A DNA stretch of 8,655 nucleotides from Desulfohalobiaceae bacterium (GCA_021737525.1 JAIPDU010000060.1:1-8655), one strand, 5' to 3'; counted from the stretch's first letter, positions 1 to 5,891 are shown. Notes: generated by a model from the sequence alone, not told the origin. Program-made: numbers and translations.

Positions 1-22
1 ACGAACAGGGGCACGGGAGGGA

Positions 23-205
23 TTATCCGGGCCAATCCTCGAGGTTAATCGCCTCCTCCTCCAGCATGATCGGGATTTCTTCCTGGATGGGATAAACCAG
101 CTCGCAGGGCCTGCAGATCAGGCCGTCCTCCTGCGGAGTGAGCTCCAGATCCCCCTTGCAGCGGGGACAGGCCAATATTTCCAGCAATTCTTGATTGATG
201 CTCAT
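23..205 (-). CDS. Trm112/UPF0434-family small zinc-ribbon protein
   Basis: This encodes a 60-residue protein that looks like the bacterial Trm112/YcaR family. The visible signature is a four-cysteine zinc ribbon, CPRC at residues 13-16 and CRPC at 31-34, followed by the family's YPI...IP stretch at about 38-45 and an acidic tail. Eukaryotic Trm112 activates methyltransferases; the role of the short bacterial proteins is less settled, although many lie next to LPS genes such as lpxK. The ATG at 205 is chosen because homologues begin with a short MxIxxELLEILACP lead and because GGGGAGGAGAGG lies directly upstream. A longer reading of the frame up to 376 runs through non-coding sequence with no family similarity. 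The stop is TAA at 23-25. What follows it on the minus strand is outside the window. The family call is secure; the exact function is not. Confidence 0.88.
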   Translation of the reverse strand: MSINQELLEILACPRCKGDLELTPQEDGLICRPCELVYPIQEEIPIMLEEEAINLEDWPG

Positions 206-229
206 CCTCTCCTCCCCTGGGCACTCAAA

Positions 230-258
230 TTGACATAACCCGGGCTGCCGCCTATAAA
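230..258 (+). promoter_or_regulatory. Near-consensus sigma-70 promoter reading away from the Trm112-like gene
   Basis: TTGACA at 230-235 is a perfect -35 box. It is followed after exactly 17 bases by TATAAA at 253-258, a five-of-six -10 box. Transcription would start near 265 and read rightward through the palindrome at 288-309. The first gene in that direction starts at 598, so it would have a leader of over 300 bases; alternatively the promoter serves a small RNA. The match is seen in the sequence; activity is inferred. Confidence 0.5.
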
Positions 259-287
259 TAAGGGTTTTGAACGGCGGCCCGTAAAGC

Positions 288-309
288 GGTTTCCCCGCGC
301 GGGGAAACC
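288..309. repeat. Perfect 22-bp palindrome (hairpin or operator)
   Basis: The sequence reads GGTTTCCCCGC and then its exact reverse complement. As RNA it would fold into a 9-bp GC-rich stem with a GCGC loop. There is no U-tract on either side, so it is not a standard intrinsic terminator. It lies about 25 bases downstream of the predicted start of the 230-258 promoter. An upstream AAGGGTTT at 260-267 could pair instead with AAACCCTT at 305-312, giving two competing folds. Function is unknown. Confidence 0.6.
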
Positions 310-430
310 CTTCCCTGAATCTAACCGCCAGGCCCTGAAAGTGCAAGCCCACCGAGAGCCGTCGCATTTGAATCAATATCCTGACTCATTGACAAAGATA
401 CAATTATGTAGCCGTCCCCACTTTTTCCAT

Positions 431-500
431 CCTCTGTGCCCCTCTGTGTCCTCTGTGGTAAAAAAACTTCACCACAGAGAGCACAGAGGGGCACAGAGAG
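431..500. repeat. Long inverted repeat of CTCTGTG/CACAGAG heptamers
   Basis: Bases 432-459 pair with 471-498 with only two non-Watson-Crick positions (449/481 and 450/480), around an 11-base loop (460-470). Each arm has three copies of one heptamer: CTCTGTG at 432, 442 and 451, and CACAGAG at 473, 482 and 492. The T-rich bases before the left arm and A-rich bases after the right arm may extend the pairing weakly. Elements built from 'ACCACAGAG...CACAGAGG' units occur as dispersed intergenic repeats in many unrelated bacterial genomes, from general knowledge; I cannot check copy number here. It starts about 100 bases before the PHP gene and has no U-run to act as a terminator. Confidence 0.8.
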
Positions 501-597
501 GAGATCAAAAATTCAATCTCTTAATGCCCTGTCCGAGACTGATCACTAAAAGCAGGCTTGGACACGAACGACCCGGAAATAACAGGAGCTTTCTCCC

Positions 598-1455
598 ATG
601 AGCCAAGTCGATCTGCATACCCATACCACGGCCTCGGACGGGACGCTGGAACCGGCGGAGCTCGTGCGCAAGGCCGCCTCCCTCGGCCTCCGTGCCGTAG
701 CCGTCACCGACCACGACACCGTGGGCGGACTGAGCCAGGCCCTGCAAGCCGGACGGGAGACAGGCGTGGAGGTCATTCCCGGCTGCGAGCTGAGCATTGA
801 CTTCCCCTCGGGCCAGATGCACATCCTGGGCCTTTTCCTGCCGGATCCGCCCACGGGGCTCAGGGCCACACTGCAGGACCTGCAGGATCGGCGCAACAGC
901 CGAAACGACCGAATCCTGGCCAAGCTCCGGGAAGCCGGCGTGGACGTGGATCTGGAGGAAATCCGGGAGCTGGCGGGCGAGGCGAGCATCGGCAGGCCGC
1001 ACATCGCCAGGGTCCTGGTCCAAAAGGGGGTGGTGGAGAGCATCGACCAGGCCTTCCGGGAGTACATCGGCCCCGGGGGGGCCGCGTACGTCCCCAAGGA
1101 CAAGCTCGATCCGGAAAAGGCCATCCGGATCCTGAAACAGGAAGGGGCCACCGTGATCCTGGCCCATCCCTACTCCCTGGAGATCGACACCGAAGAGCTG
1201 CGCGAGCTCCTTGGCAGGCTCAAGGAGCAGGGCCTGGACGGGGTGGAGGCCTACTACACGGATCACACCCCGGAACAGACCCGGACCTATCTTCAGCTGT
1301 GCCGGGAGTTCGATCTTTTGGTCAGCGGAGGCTCGGATTTCCACGGCAGCGTCAAGGTGGATGTCCAGCTGGGAGCGGGCCGAGGGAACCTGGATCTGCC
1401 CTACAGCCTGGTACGCCGCATGCGGGAAGCACGGGGGGAAAAGCCTGCCTTTTAG
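598..1455 (+). CDS. PHP-family phosphoesterase (RNase AM/YciV/TrpH-like)
   Basis: This 285-residue protein has the full PHP metal-dependent phosphoesterase pattern: DLHTHTTASDGT at 5-16 (metal ligands H7, H9, D14), TDHDT at 37-41 (H39, D40), GCELS at 62-66 (E64), MHILG at 74-78 (H75), GRPH at 132-135, AHP at 189-191 and GGSDFHG at 244-250 (D247, H249). This arrangement matches the E. coli YciV (RNase AM) subfamily, which removes 5' nucleotides from short RNAs and acts on 3',5'-nucleoside bisphosphates. Length also agrees (about 290). All expected ligands are present, so it should be active; the exact substrate is inferred. ATG at 598 is supported by AGGAG at 584-588. The gene converges with the polyprenyl synthase, whose stop codon lies 40 bases past its own, and no clear terminator separates them. 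Confidence 0.93.
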   Translation: MSQVDLHTHTTASDGTLEPAELVRKAASLGLRAVAVTDHDTVGGLSQALQAGRETGVEVIPGCELSIDFPSGQMHILGLFLPDPPTGLRATLQDLQDRRNSRNDRILAKLREAGVDVDLEEIRELAGEASIGRPHIARVLVQKGVVESIDQAFREYIGPGGAAYVPKDKLDPEKAIRILKQEGATVILAHPYSLEIDTEELRELLGRLKEQGLDGVEAYYTDHTPEQTRTYLQLCREFDLLVSGGSDFHGSVKVDVQLGAGRGNLDLPYSLVRRMREARGEKPAF

Positions 1456-1495
1456 GGGCTTCGGGAGTGGCAGGAAAATGGTTCCAATCTACTGA

Positions 1496-2470
1496 TCAGT
1501 AATCCCGGGTCCGAATATATTCCAACATCCGGACCAGGAGCGATTTTTCCCTGGATTCCGGCAGGGAGGCCAAGGCCTGATAGGCGGCTTGCAGATAGGT
1601 TTCAGCCTCTTCCCTGGCCCTGATGTGCAGCTCCCTGGACCGGATGCAACGCATGGTTTCCTCCAGCTCCTTCTCGGACAGGGCCTTGTCCTTGACCCTG
1701 GTCAGGAAACGTTCCCGCTGCTCTGCATCGAGCTCCTGCAGGAAATGGATCAGGGGCATGGTGATCTTGCCCTCCCGCAGGTCTCCGCCCATGGGCTTGC
1801 CCAGGTCCGGGGCCGGAGAATAGTCCAATGCGTCGTCCACCAGCTGAAAGGCGACCCCCAAATTGAGCCCCAGCTGACGGGAAGCCTCTCGTTCCGCGCT
1901 CCTGTTGCCGGCCAGAATGGCACCGCTCTCGCAGGAGCTTTGGATCAGGTATCCCGTCTTGCCCTTGATGATGTCCAGGTATTCGGCCTGGCTCAGATTG
2001 GGCTGGCGCATCTTCTGGATCTCCAGGATCTCCCCGGTTACGGTGCTGGAGATCGCCTCGGAGATGCAGTTGACCAGATCCGGATTCCCGTAGTCGGCCA
2101 CAATCTTGTTCGCGTGGGCCAAAAGAGCGTCCCCCGCCAGGATGGTCTCCTTCATGCCGAAAACAAGGTGGGCCGCCCTCTCTCCCCGCCGCAACTCGGA
2201 GTTGTCCAGGATATCGTCGTGCAGCAGCGTGGCTGAGTGGACCAGCTCCAGGGCGCTCGCCAAGGGATAGACGGAGGCCTCCCTGTGGCCCATGGCTCCG
2301 GCCATCAGGATGCAGAGCAGCGGCCGGAGACGCTTCCCTCCCGAACCCAGGACATGGGAGGCCACGGGGAAAACGTAGCTGTTCAGGGAATCGAGCTGCT
2401 CCTGAATACAGGCCTCAATATTGGGAAGAACGCCTTGAAAGTACTCCTGCAGCTCCGGTTGTAGCTTCAT
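1496..2470 (-). CDS. Long-chain polyprenyl diphosphate synthase (IspB/HepT type)
   Basis: This 324-residue trans-isoprenyl diphosphate synthase elongates an allylic diphosphate with isopentenyl diphosphate. Visible motifs are GGKRLRP at 44-50, the first Asp-rich motif DDILD at 85-89 followed by RRG at 94-96, KT at 171-172, the second Asp-rich motif FQLVDDALD at 208-216 and GGDLREGK at 228-235. The residues four and five places before DDILD are small (Ala80, Thr81) rather than aromatic. In this family that favours a long product, so an octaprenyl- or heptaprenyl-type enzyme is more likely than FPP or GGPP synthase. Chain length cannot be read directly. The start ATG at 2470 has AGGAAG at 2481-2486, 10 bases upstream. 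It lies 71 bases after mqnB on the same strand, which fits supply of the menaquinone side chain. Confidence 0.93.
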   Translation of the reverse strand: MKLQPELQEYFQGVLPNIEACIQEQLDSLNSYVFPVASHVLGSGGKRLRPLLCILMAGAMGHREASVYPLASALELVHSATLLHDDILDNSELRRGERAAHLVFGMKETILAGDALLAHANKIVADYGNPDLVNCISEAISSTVTGEILEIQKMRQPNLSQAEYLDIIKGKTGYLIQSSCESGAILAGNRSAEREASRQLGLNLGVAFQLVDDALDYSPAPDLGKPMGGDLREGKITMPLIHFLQELDAEQRERFLTRVKDKALSEKELEETMRCIRSRELHIRAREEAETYLQAAYQALASLPESREKSLLVRMLEYIRTRDY

Positions 2471-2541
2471 AATTCGTGGTCTTCCTGAAACGGTCCTGTC
2501 GTGCCCGACGATTTGGCTGGTTCCCCTTCCCGCGTGGCGGA

Positions 2542-3243
2542 TCAGTCCATGCTCTCCAACAGAGTGGTCATAACCGTGCGCAACTGACCCAGGGCCCCGG
2601 AAGCATCCCAGTCATCCCTCTGTCTGGACCCCACCACATTGGAGACGCAGCGCACCTCGACAAAGGGCACCCCGTATTCGAGACAGGGCCAGGCCAGGGC
2701 AAAGCCCTCCATATTCTCCACATCCGGGCTGTAGCGCTGTCTGTACCATTCCGCCTGCTCGGGATCTCCAGTTGCTCCGGCCACGGTGAGGCTCCTGCCC
2801 TCCGGCCAGGGAAGGGATCGGCTTATTCCGAGGCTGAGCAGGGAATGCCGCGGGCTGAGCCCCACACGATCGCGGACCGTTTCCCCGCCCAGGGTCCCCT
2901 GGCCGTATTTCAATCCCGCCGGATCAACTCCCTCGCTGGCGCGCAGGCCGAATTCGGGCCAGATCTCCTCCCGCACTACAACCGGTTGGCGAAGGGGGAG
3001 CTCTTTCAGGCGAAAGGTGCCCGCGGTGCCCAGATTGAGCACCCCTCGCAGCTCGCTGGCGTGCTGGAAAAGGCGCCCCAGGCCGAAGGCCGCGTTGACC
3101 GGTCCCATCCCGCAGCTCACAAGATAGAGGTCCATGCCCCGCCACCGCCAGGCCACCGGCTCCGCGTGAGGAATCCGGGGCGCACCGTCCACTGCTGCCC
3201 GGAGCTCCCTTTGTGTGGCTGTCACAATGGCCAGTCGCCGCAC
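2542..3243 (-). CDS. mqnB: Futalosine hydrolase MqnB
   Basis: This 233-residue protein belongs to the nucleoside phosphorylase/MTAN-like family and matches futalosine hydrolase (EC 3.2.2.26). That enzyme splits futalosine into hypoxanthine and dehypoxanthine futalosine in the chorismate-to-menaquinone futalosine pathway. Visible features are the N-terminal strand AIVTAT at 5-10 with Glu13, the GMGPVNAA turn at 45-52, NLGTAG at 70-75, the ribose-binding VENMEG at 175-180 and the C-terminal SNVVGSRQRDDWD at 201-213. The S-N in place of S-D and the RDxWD ending separate MqnB from MTA/SAH nucleosidases. The start is GTG at 3243, just before the first strand, with GAGG five bases upstream. That ribosome-binding site lies inside the target duplication of a MITE inserted immediately upstream. 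cbiA precedes it and a polyprenyl synthase follows it on the same strand. Confidence 0.92.
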   Translation of the reverse strand: MRRLAIVTATQRELRAAVDGAPRIPHAEPVAWRWRGMDLYLVSCGMGPVNAAFGLGRLFQHASELRGVLNLGTAGTFRLKELPLRQPVVVREEIWPEFGLRASEGVDPAGLKYGQGTLGGETVRDRVGLSPRHSLLSLGISRSLPWPEGRSLTVAGATGDPEQAEWYRQRYSPDVENMEGFALAWPCLEYGVPFVEVRCVSNVVGSRQRDDWDASGALGQLRTVMTTLLESMD

Positions 3244-3246
3244 CTC

Positions 3247-3254
3247 GACCTCGC
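3247..3254 (+). repeat. Target-site duplication, left copy (GACCTCGC)
   Basis: GACCTCGC directly precedes the element's GTAACT end and is repeated exactly at 3560-3567 after its other end. The match can be counted as nine bases (CGACCTCGC, 3246-3254 and 3559-3567) because the element's terminal C coincides with the base before the left copy. An 8-bp duplication is typical of the IS66 family. Confidence 0.8.
3249..3252 (-). promoter_or_regulatory. mqnB ribosome-binding site inside a MITE target duplication
   Basis: On the minus strand the sequence before the mqnB GTG is GCGAGGTCGAG, giving a GAGG core five bases from the start codon. This core is wholly within the 8-bp direct repeat (3247-3254) at the left end of the inserted element. 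The second copy lies at the far end, with its GAGG at 3562-3565. The insertion therefore split the intergenic sequence but left an intact site next to mqnB. Confidence 0.7.
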
Positions 3255-3559
3255 GTAACTATTCACCAACTCCCAGATCGGGGTAAGTCTACCCGGGATA
3301 TTTTGAATCATTTCAGTGGAGACTCTGCCAGATTTTCTTCGCTCGCCACGTGGGGGAAACCCGACCGTGAACGTGCTTAAAGGGACGAAAATGCGTTGCT
3401 GAGGAAATATTGTCCAGTCCCGGAAAACAGCAACCAACGAGAGTCGGGTGGGGGCAGGGATGCCCCCACGTGGCGAGCGTTAGAAAATCCAGAGTCGAAG
3501 CTGCATGATGCAAAATATCCCGGGTAGACTCACTGTTCCGCAAGGTGGTGAACAGTTAC
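3255..3559. mobile_element. 305-bp palindromic MITE, IS66-like ends
   Basis: The element starts GTAACTATTCACCA (3255-3268) and ends with the inverted equivalent at 3546-3559 (GTAACTGTTCACCA on the other strand), one mismatch in 14. The inverted similarity continues inward for about 100 bases. It includes a perfect 20-bp block, 3286-3305 against 3511-3530, and a perfect 17-bp inner block, 3340-3356 (CGCTCGCCACGTGGGGG) against 3463-3479. A unique centre of about 106 bases lies between the arms. An exact 8-bp direct repeat flanks it. GTAA ends and 8-bp duplications are hallmarks of IS66-family transposition, so this is probably a non-autonomous relative moved by a transposase encoded elsewhere. 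It contains no credible gene. Removing it and one repeat copy would bring cbiA and mqnB to 39 bases apart. Transcribed, it would form a very large hairpin between the two genes. Confidence 0.85.
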
Positions 3560-3567
3560 GACCTCGC
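3560..3567 (+). repeat. Target-site duplication, right copy (GACCTCGC)
   Basis: This is an exact direct copy of 3247-3254, directly after the element's last base. Beyond it the flanks differ (left copy is followed by the element's GTAACT, right copy by CAGGAG), as expected for a true duplication at an insertion point. Confidence 0.8.
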
Positions 3568-3595
3568 CAGGAGTAATTCTCGCCTCGCTGGGTGC

Positions 3596-5023
3596 TCAGT
3601 CCGCCAAGCCCCGGGTGGCCCAACACTGTGAAACGAAGAAACCGGCGCTTTCCGGATTGCTCCCGAAGTGCACATGGATGTAGGATCCCAGGACATTGTC
3701 CAGCAGAAAACCCTGGGGGTCTCGTTGCTCTCCCCGTCTGTCCCGAACCCGGTATACGCTCTGCAGTCCGTCCACCTCGCTCCGGAGATAGGAATAGTGG
3801 AATTCGTGCCCGCGCAGAACAGTGCCAGCATCGCCGAGGGGGGTTCGCTCCAGGGTGCGGACCTCCCGATACCCCAGGGCCCGGAACCGTTCCCCCATTA
3901 CGGCGTCCAGGGGAAAAACCCCCGCCATGGGGTGGACCTCCCCCTGTCCGTCGCAGATGGAGCGCATCAAATACATGAAGCCTCCGCACTCGGCGTACAC
4001 CGCCTTGCCGGATCCAGCCAGGCGGGCCACATCCGTCAGGAGGCTCCTGTTTTGGCTCAAGCGCGCGGCATAGATCTCCGGATAACCGCCCCCCAAATAG
4101 AGACCGTCCACTCCATCAGGCAGCACGCTGTCCCTCAGAGGGGAAAAGAAGCAGAGCCGTGCTCCGGCCTGGCGCAACAAACGGAGATTCTCCCCGTAGT
4201 AGAAGCAGAAGGCCTCGTCCCAGGCCACTGCAATGCGCACCGGGTCGTGTTCAGTTTCCCTATCAGTTTGCTCCGCAGTTGAAAAGGACAGCCCAGACGA
4301 AGGGGAAAAGGGGGGAGGATCCTCCGCTTGTTCCATACATCCGCATCCGCACACGGTGGGCTCGAAATGGCTGGAAAGTCCCGAATCGGCCCAGTCGGCC
4401 AGTTGTTCCACCTTTTTCTGATCCCAGGCCGACTCCTGGGCCGTAACCAGTCCCAGATGGCGGGAGGGAAGGCTGAGCTCGGGGTCATGGGGCAGAAAAC
4501 CGAGACAGGGAAGGCCAGTCGCGCTGTGCACCGCCTCTTGCAGGATCGCGGCATGGGAACGGCTCCCGACACGGTTGAAAAGGACGCCGGCCAGTGACAG
4601 ATCCGGATCGAATTCGGCATATCCCTTGACCAGAGCCGCTGCCGATCTGGCCAGGGATCGGGCGTCCACGACCAGGAGCACGGGCAGGCCCAGCCACTTG
4701 GCCATCTCTGCCGTGGACCCTGACTCCCCTGTTGGGGAAAAGCCGTCGAAGAGACCCATGACCCCTTCCACCACACACATATCCGCACTGCTGCCGTAGC
4801 GACAAAAGATCTTTCGGTTAACCGGCCTGGAGAGCATCCACCCGTCCAGATTGTGCGAGGTCCTGCCTGTCACGAGGCAGTGGTGTCCGGGATCGATGAA
4901 GTCCGGTCCCACCTTGTAGGGCTGAACATCCCAACCCTTGCGGGCAAACCAAGCCATCAGGGCCAGACTGATCAGGGTCTTGCCGCTTCCGCTGCTGACT
5001 CCGGCGACGACGATTCCGCGCAT
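3596..5023 (-). CDS. cbiA: Cobyrinate a,c-diamide synthase CbiA
   Basis: This 475-residue enzyme performs the ATP- and glutamine-dependent amidation of the a and c side chains of cobyrinate in corrinoid synthesis. The N-terminal synthetase domain has a P-loop, GVSSGSGKT at 8-16, then YKVGPDFIDPGHH at 36-48 and VEGVMGLFDG at 85-94. The C-terminal class I glutamine amidotransferase domain starts near 262, with GGGYPE at 311-316, the nucleophile Cys346 in AECGG, HEFHYS at 406-411 and YIHVHFGSNP at 449-458 supplying the family's C-terminal histidine. An interdomain linker at about 222-262 carries an unusual CGCGC at 225-229 and a polar stretch. The ATG at 5023 begins just before the first strand; only a weak, close GAAGG precedes it. 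No B12-riboswitch signature is evident upstream. It is the first gene of a probable cbiA-mqnB-polyprenyl synthase operon interrupted by a MITE. Confidence 0.94.
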   Translation of the reverse strand: MRGIVVAGVSSGSGKTLISLALMAWFARKGWDVQPYKVGPDFIDPGHHCLVTGRTSHNLDGWMLSRPVNRKIFCRYGSSADMCVVEGVMGLFDGFSPTGESGSTAEMAKWLGLPVLLVVDARSLARSAAALVKGYAEFDPDLSLAGVLFNRVGSRSHAAILQEAVHSATGLPCLGFLPHDPELSLPSRHLGLVTAQESAWDQKKVEQLADWADSGLSSHFEPTVCGCGCMEQAEDPPPFSPSSGLSFSTAEQTDRETEHDPVRIAVAWDEAFCFYYGENLRLLRQAGARLCFFSPLRDSVLPDGVDGLYLGGGYPEIYAARLSQNRSLLTDVARLAGSGKAVYAECGGFMYLMRSICDGQGEVHPMAGVFPLDAVMGERFRALGYREVRTLERTPLGDAGTVLRGHEFHYSYLRSEVDGLQSVYRVRDRRGEQRDPQGFLLDNVLGSYIHVHFGSNPESAGFFVSQCWATRGLAD

Positions 5024-5133
5024 ATGCCTTCAAAATAGGAGCATTGCGAAAAAAAGTAAATCCCGGCTTCACCCAGCTGCAAGACCCGAGACAATCACCT
5101 CCGGAGCCACCCCGACGACTCTTCTTGCACCGT

Positions 5134-5162
5134 TTGCATCCAAGGATATGAAGCGCTAGGAT
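5134..5162 (+). promoter_or_regulatory. Weak candidate promoter for the purH-hflX pair
   Basis: TTGCAT at 5134-5139 and TAGGAT at 5157-5162 are separated by 17 bases and point toward the IMP cyclohydrolase gene at 5222. The -35 box matches only three of six consensus bases and the -10 box four of six, so this is a suggestion only. It overlaps the start of the dyad at 5160-5182. Confidence 0.3.
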
Positions 5163-5190
5163 AATTTCGTGCGGTAATTATCGATTTTTT
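5160..5190 (+). promoter_or_regulatory. AT-rich dyad followed by a T-run in the purH leader
   Basis: GATAATT at 5160-5166 and AATTATC at 5176-5182 form a perfect 7-bp inverted repeat around a 9-base spacer. GATTTTTT follows at 5183-5190. The stem is too AT-rich to be a convincing terminator, but its place about 40 bases before the purH start fits an operator or a weak leader attenuator. No regulator can be named. Confidence 0.4.
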
Positions 5191-5221
5191 CCACCGGACA
5201 CAGTGAAACAAGGGAGAAGGC

Positions 5222-5827
5222 ATGGAACAGCTGTCCATTCAACGGGCCCTGCTCAGCGCCACGGACAAAACGGGCCTAGCCGACCTGGGCCGTTTCCTGT
5301 CGGAATGCGGCGTGGAGCTGGTTTCCACCGGCGGAACCTATAAGACGCTGGTCGAGGCGGGGCTGACAGTCACCCCGGTCAGCGATGTGACCGGGTTTCC
5401 CGAAATACTGGGGGGACGGGTCAAGACGCTTCATCCGCACATCCACGCCGGAATCCTGGCGGACAAGGATGACCCCGAGCACCTCCGCTCCCTGGACGAG
5501 CTGGGCATCGCCCCCTTCGATCTCGTCTGCGTCAATCTCTACGACTTCGCCGGAGCCCTGGAAAGGGGGCTCAAAGACCAGGATCTGGTGGAAGAGATCG
5601 ACATCGGCGGCCCCACTCTCCTTCGCGCAGCAGCAAAGAACTATCACAGCCTTGCGGTACTGCCGGACCCGTCCTTCTACTCCCGCTTCCAGGCAGAGCT
5701 GCGGGACAGGGACGGAAGCGTCGGCCTGGCCCTGCGAAAGGAGCTCGCGGCGTACACCTTTTCCATGGTCTCCCGCTACGACCGTTTGATCGCCACCGGC
5801 CTGGGAGGCCCGCAAGAGGCATCCTAG
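5222..5827 (+). CDS. purH: Stand-alone IMP cyclohydrolase (PurH N-terminal domain only)
   Basis: This 201-residue protein matches the N-terminal, MGS-like half of bifunctional PurH, which closes the ring of FAICAR to give IMP, the last step of purine synthesis. Motifs in family order are SATDKTG at 12-18, STGGT at 35-39, GFPEILGGRVKTLHP at 58-72, EIDIGGPTLLRAAAKN at 125-140 and a C-terminal YDRLIA. Full PurH is about 520 residues; here the protein ends in a normal TAG after the cyclohydrolase domain, and no AICAR transformylase follows. This is a genuine short form, not a frameshift, since the next gene is unrelated. The usual NLYPF is NLYDF at 105-109. AICAR transformylase must be supplied elsewhere in the genome. 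GGGAGAAGG lies just upstream of ATG 5222. hflX follows 64 bases later on the same strand and is probably co-transcribed. Confidence 0.93.
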   Translation: MEQLSIQRALLSATDKTGLADLGRFLSECGVELVSTGGTYKTLVEAGLTVTPVSDVTGFPEILGGRVKTLHPHIHAGILADKDDPEHLRSLDELGIAPFDLVCVNLYDFAGALERGLKDQDLVEEIDIGGPTLLRAAAKNYHSLAVLPDPSFYSRFQAELRDRDGSVGLALRKELAAYTFSMVSRYDRLIATGLGGPQEAS

Positions 5828-5877
5828 AAATGAGACTTGGGGAAGGCCGGTTTCAAAAAGGATAAGCATTCATCCCA

Positions 5878-5884
5878 AAGGAGG
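5878..5884 (+). promoter_or_regulatory. Perfect Shine-Dalgarno placed for an ATA start of hflX
   Basis: AAGGAGG at 5878-5884 is fully complementary to the 3' end of 16S rRNA. Seven bases later, at 5892, is an in-frame ATA that opens the hflX reading frame exactly where homologues begin. The only standard start nearby, TTG at 5887, is in another frame and stops after two codons (TTG CTA TAG). Confidence 0.75.
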
Positions 5885-5891
5885 GATTGCT

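Larger units (their letters stand above)
206..597. other. Non-coding gap between divergent genes with promoter and two structured repeats
   Basis: This 392-base gap separates the minus-strand Trm112-like gene from the plus-strand PHP gene. I find no credible protein here. A reading frame that crosses it on the plus strand (341-601) is made largely of the heptamer hairpin and has no ribosome-binding site. The gap holds a near-consensus sigma-70 promoter at 230-258, a perfect palindrome at 288-309 and a long hairpin at 432-498. The remaining stretches, 310-430 and 501-580, show nothing I can name. Confidence 0.75.

Noticed and set aside
288..309. GGTTTCCCCGC...GGGGAAACC looks like a type I CRISPR repeat core
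   Set aside because: There is only one copy, no second repeat and no regularly spaced unit nearby, and no cas gene in the window.
341..601. An 86-residue plus-strand reading frame across the heptamer hairpin
   Set aside because: Much of it is the inverted repeat itself, it lacks a ribosome-binding site and resembles no family.
505..1344. A 279-residue minus-strand frame opposite the PHP gene
   Set aside because: It is the antisense of a clear PHP phosphoesterase and has only composition-driven sequence; the GC-rich codon bias produces such frames.
1490..1501. Perfect 12-bp palindrome TACTGATCAGTA over the polyprenyl synthase stop codon
   Set aside because: Short, AT-rich and without a T-run; may be chance and does not make a useful terminator between the convergent genes.
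3313..3543. A 76-residue minus-strand frame inside the MITE, as a possible passenger gene
   Set aside because: It is made mostly of the inverted-repeat arms and has no recognisable domain or ribosome-binding site.
5024..5221. Cobalamin riboswitch upstream of cbiA
   Set aside because: I looked for the B12-box core and the usual long structured leader on the minus strand and did not find them; the gap is also short for one.
5830..5865. An 11-codon ORF (MRLGEGRFQKG) before hflX as a leader peptide
   Set aside because: It has no Shine-Dalgarno and no regulatory codon pattern; probably chance.
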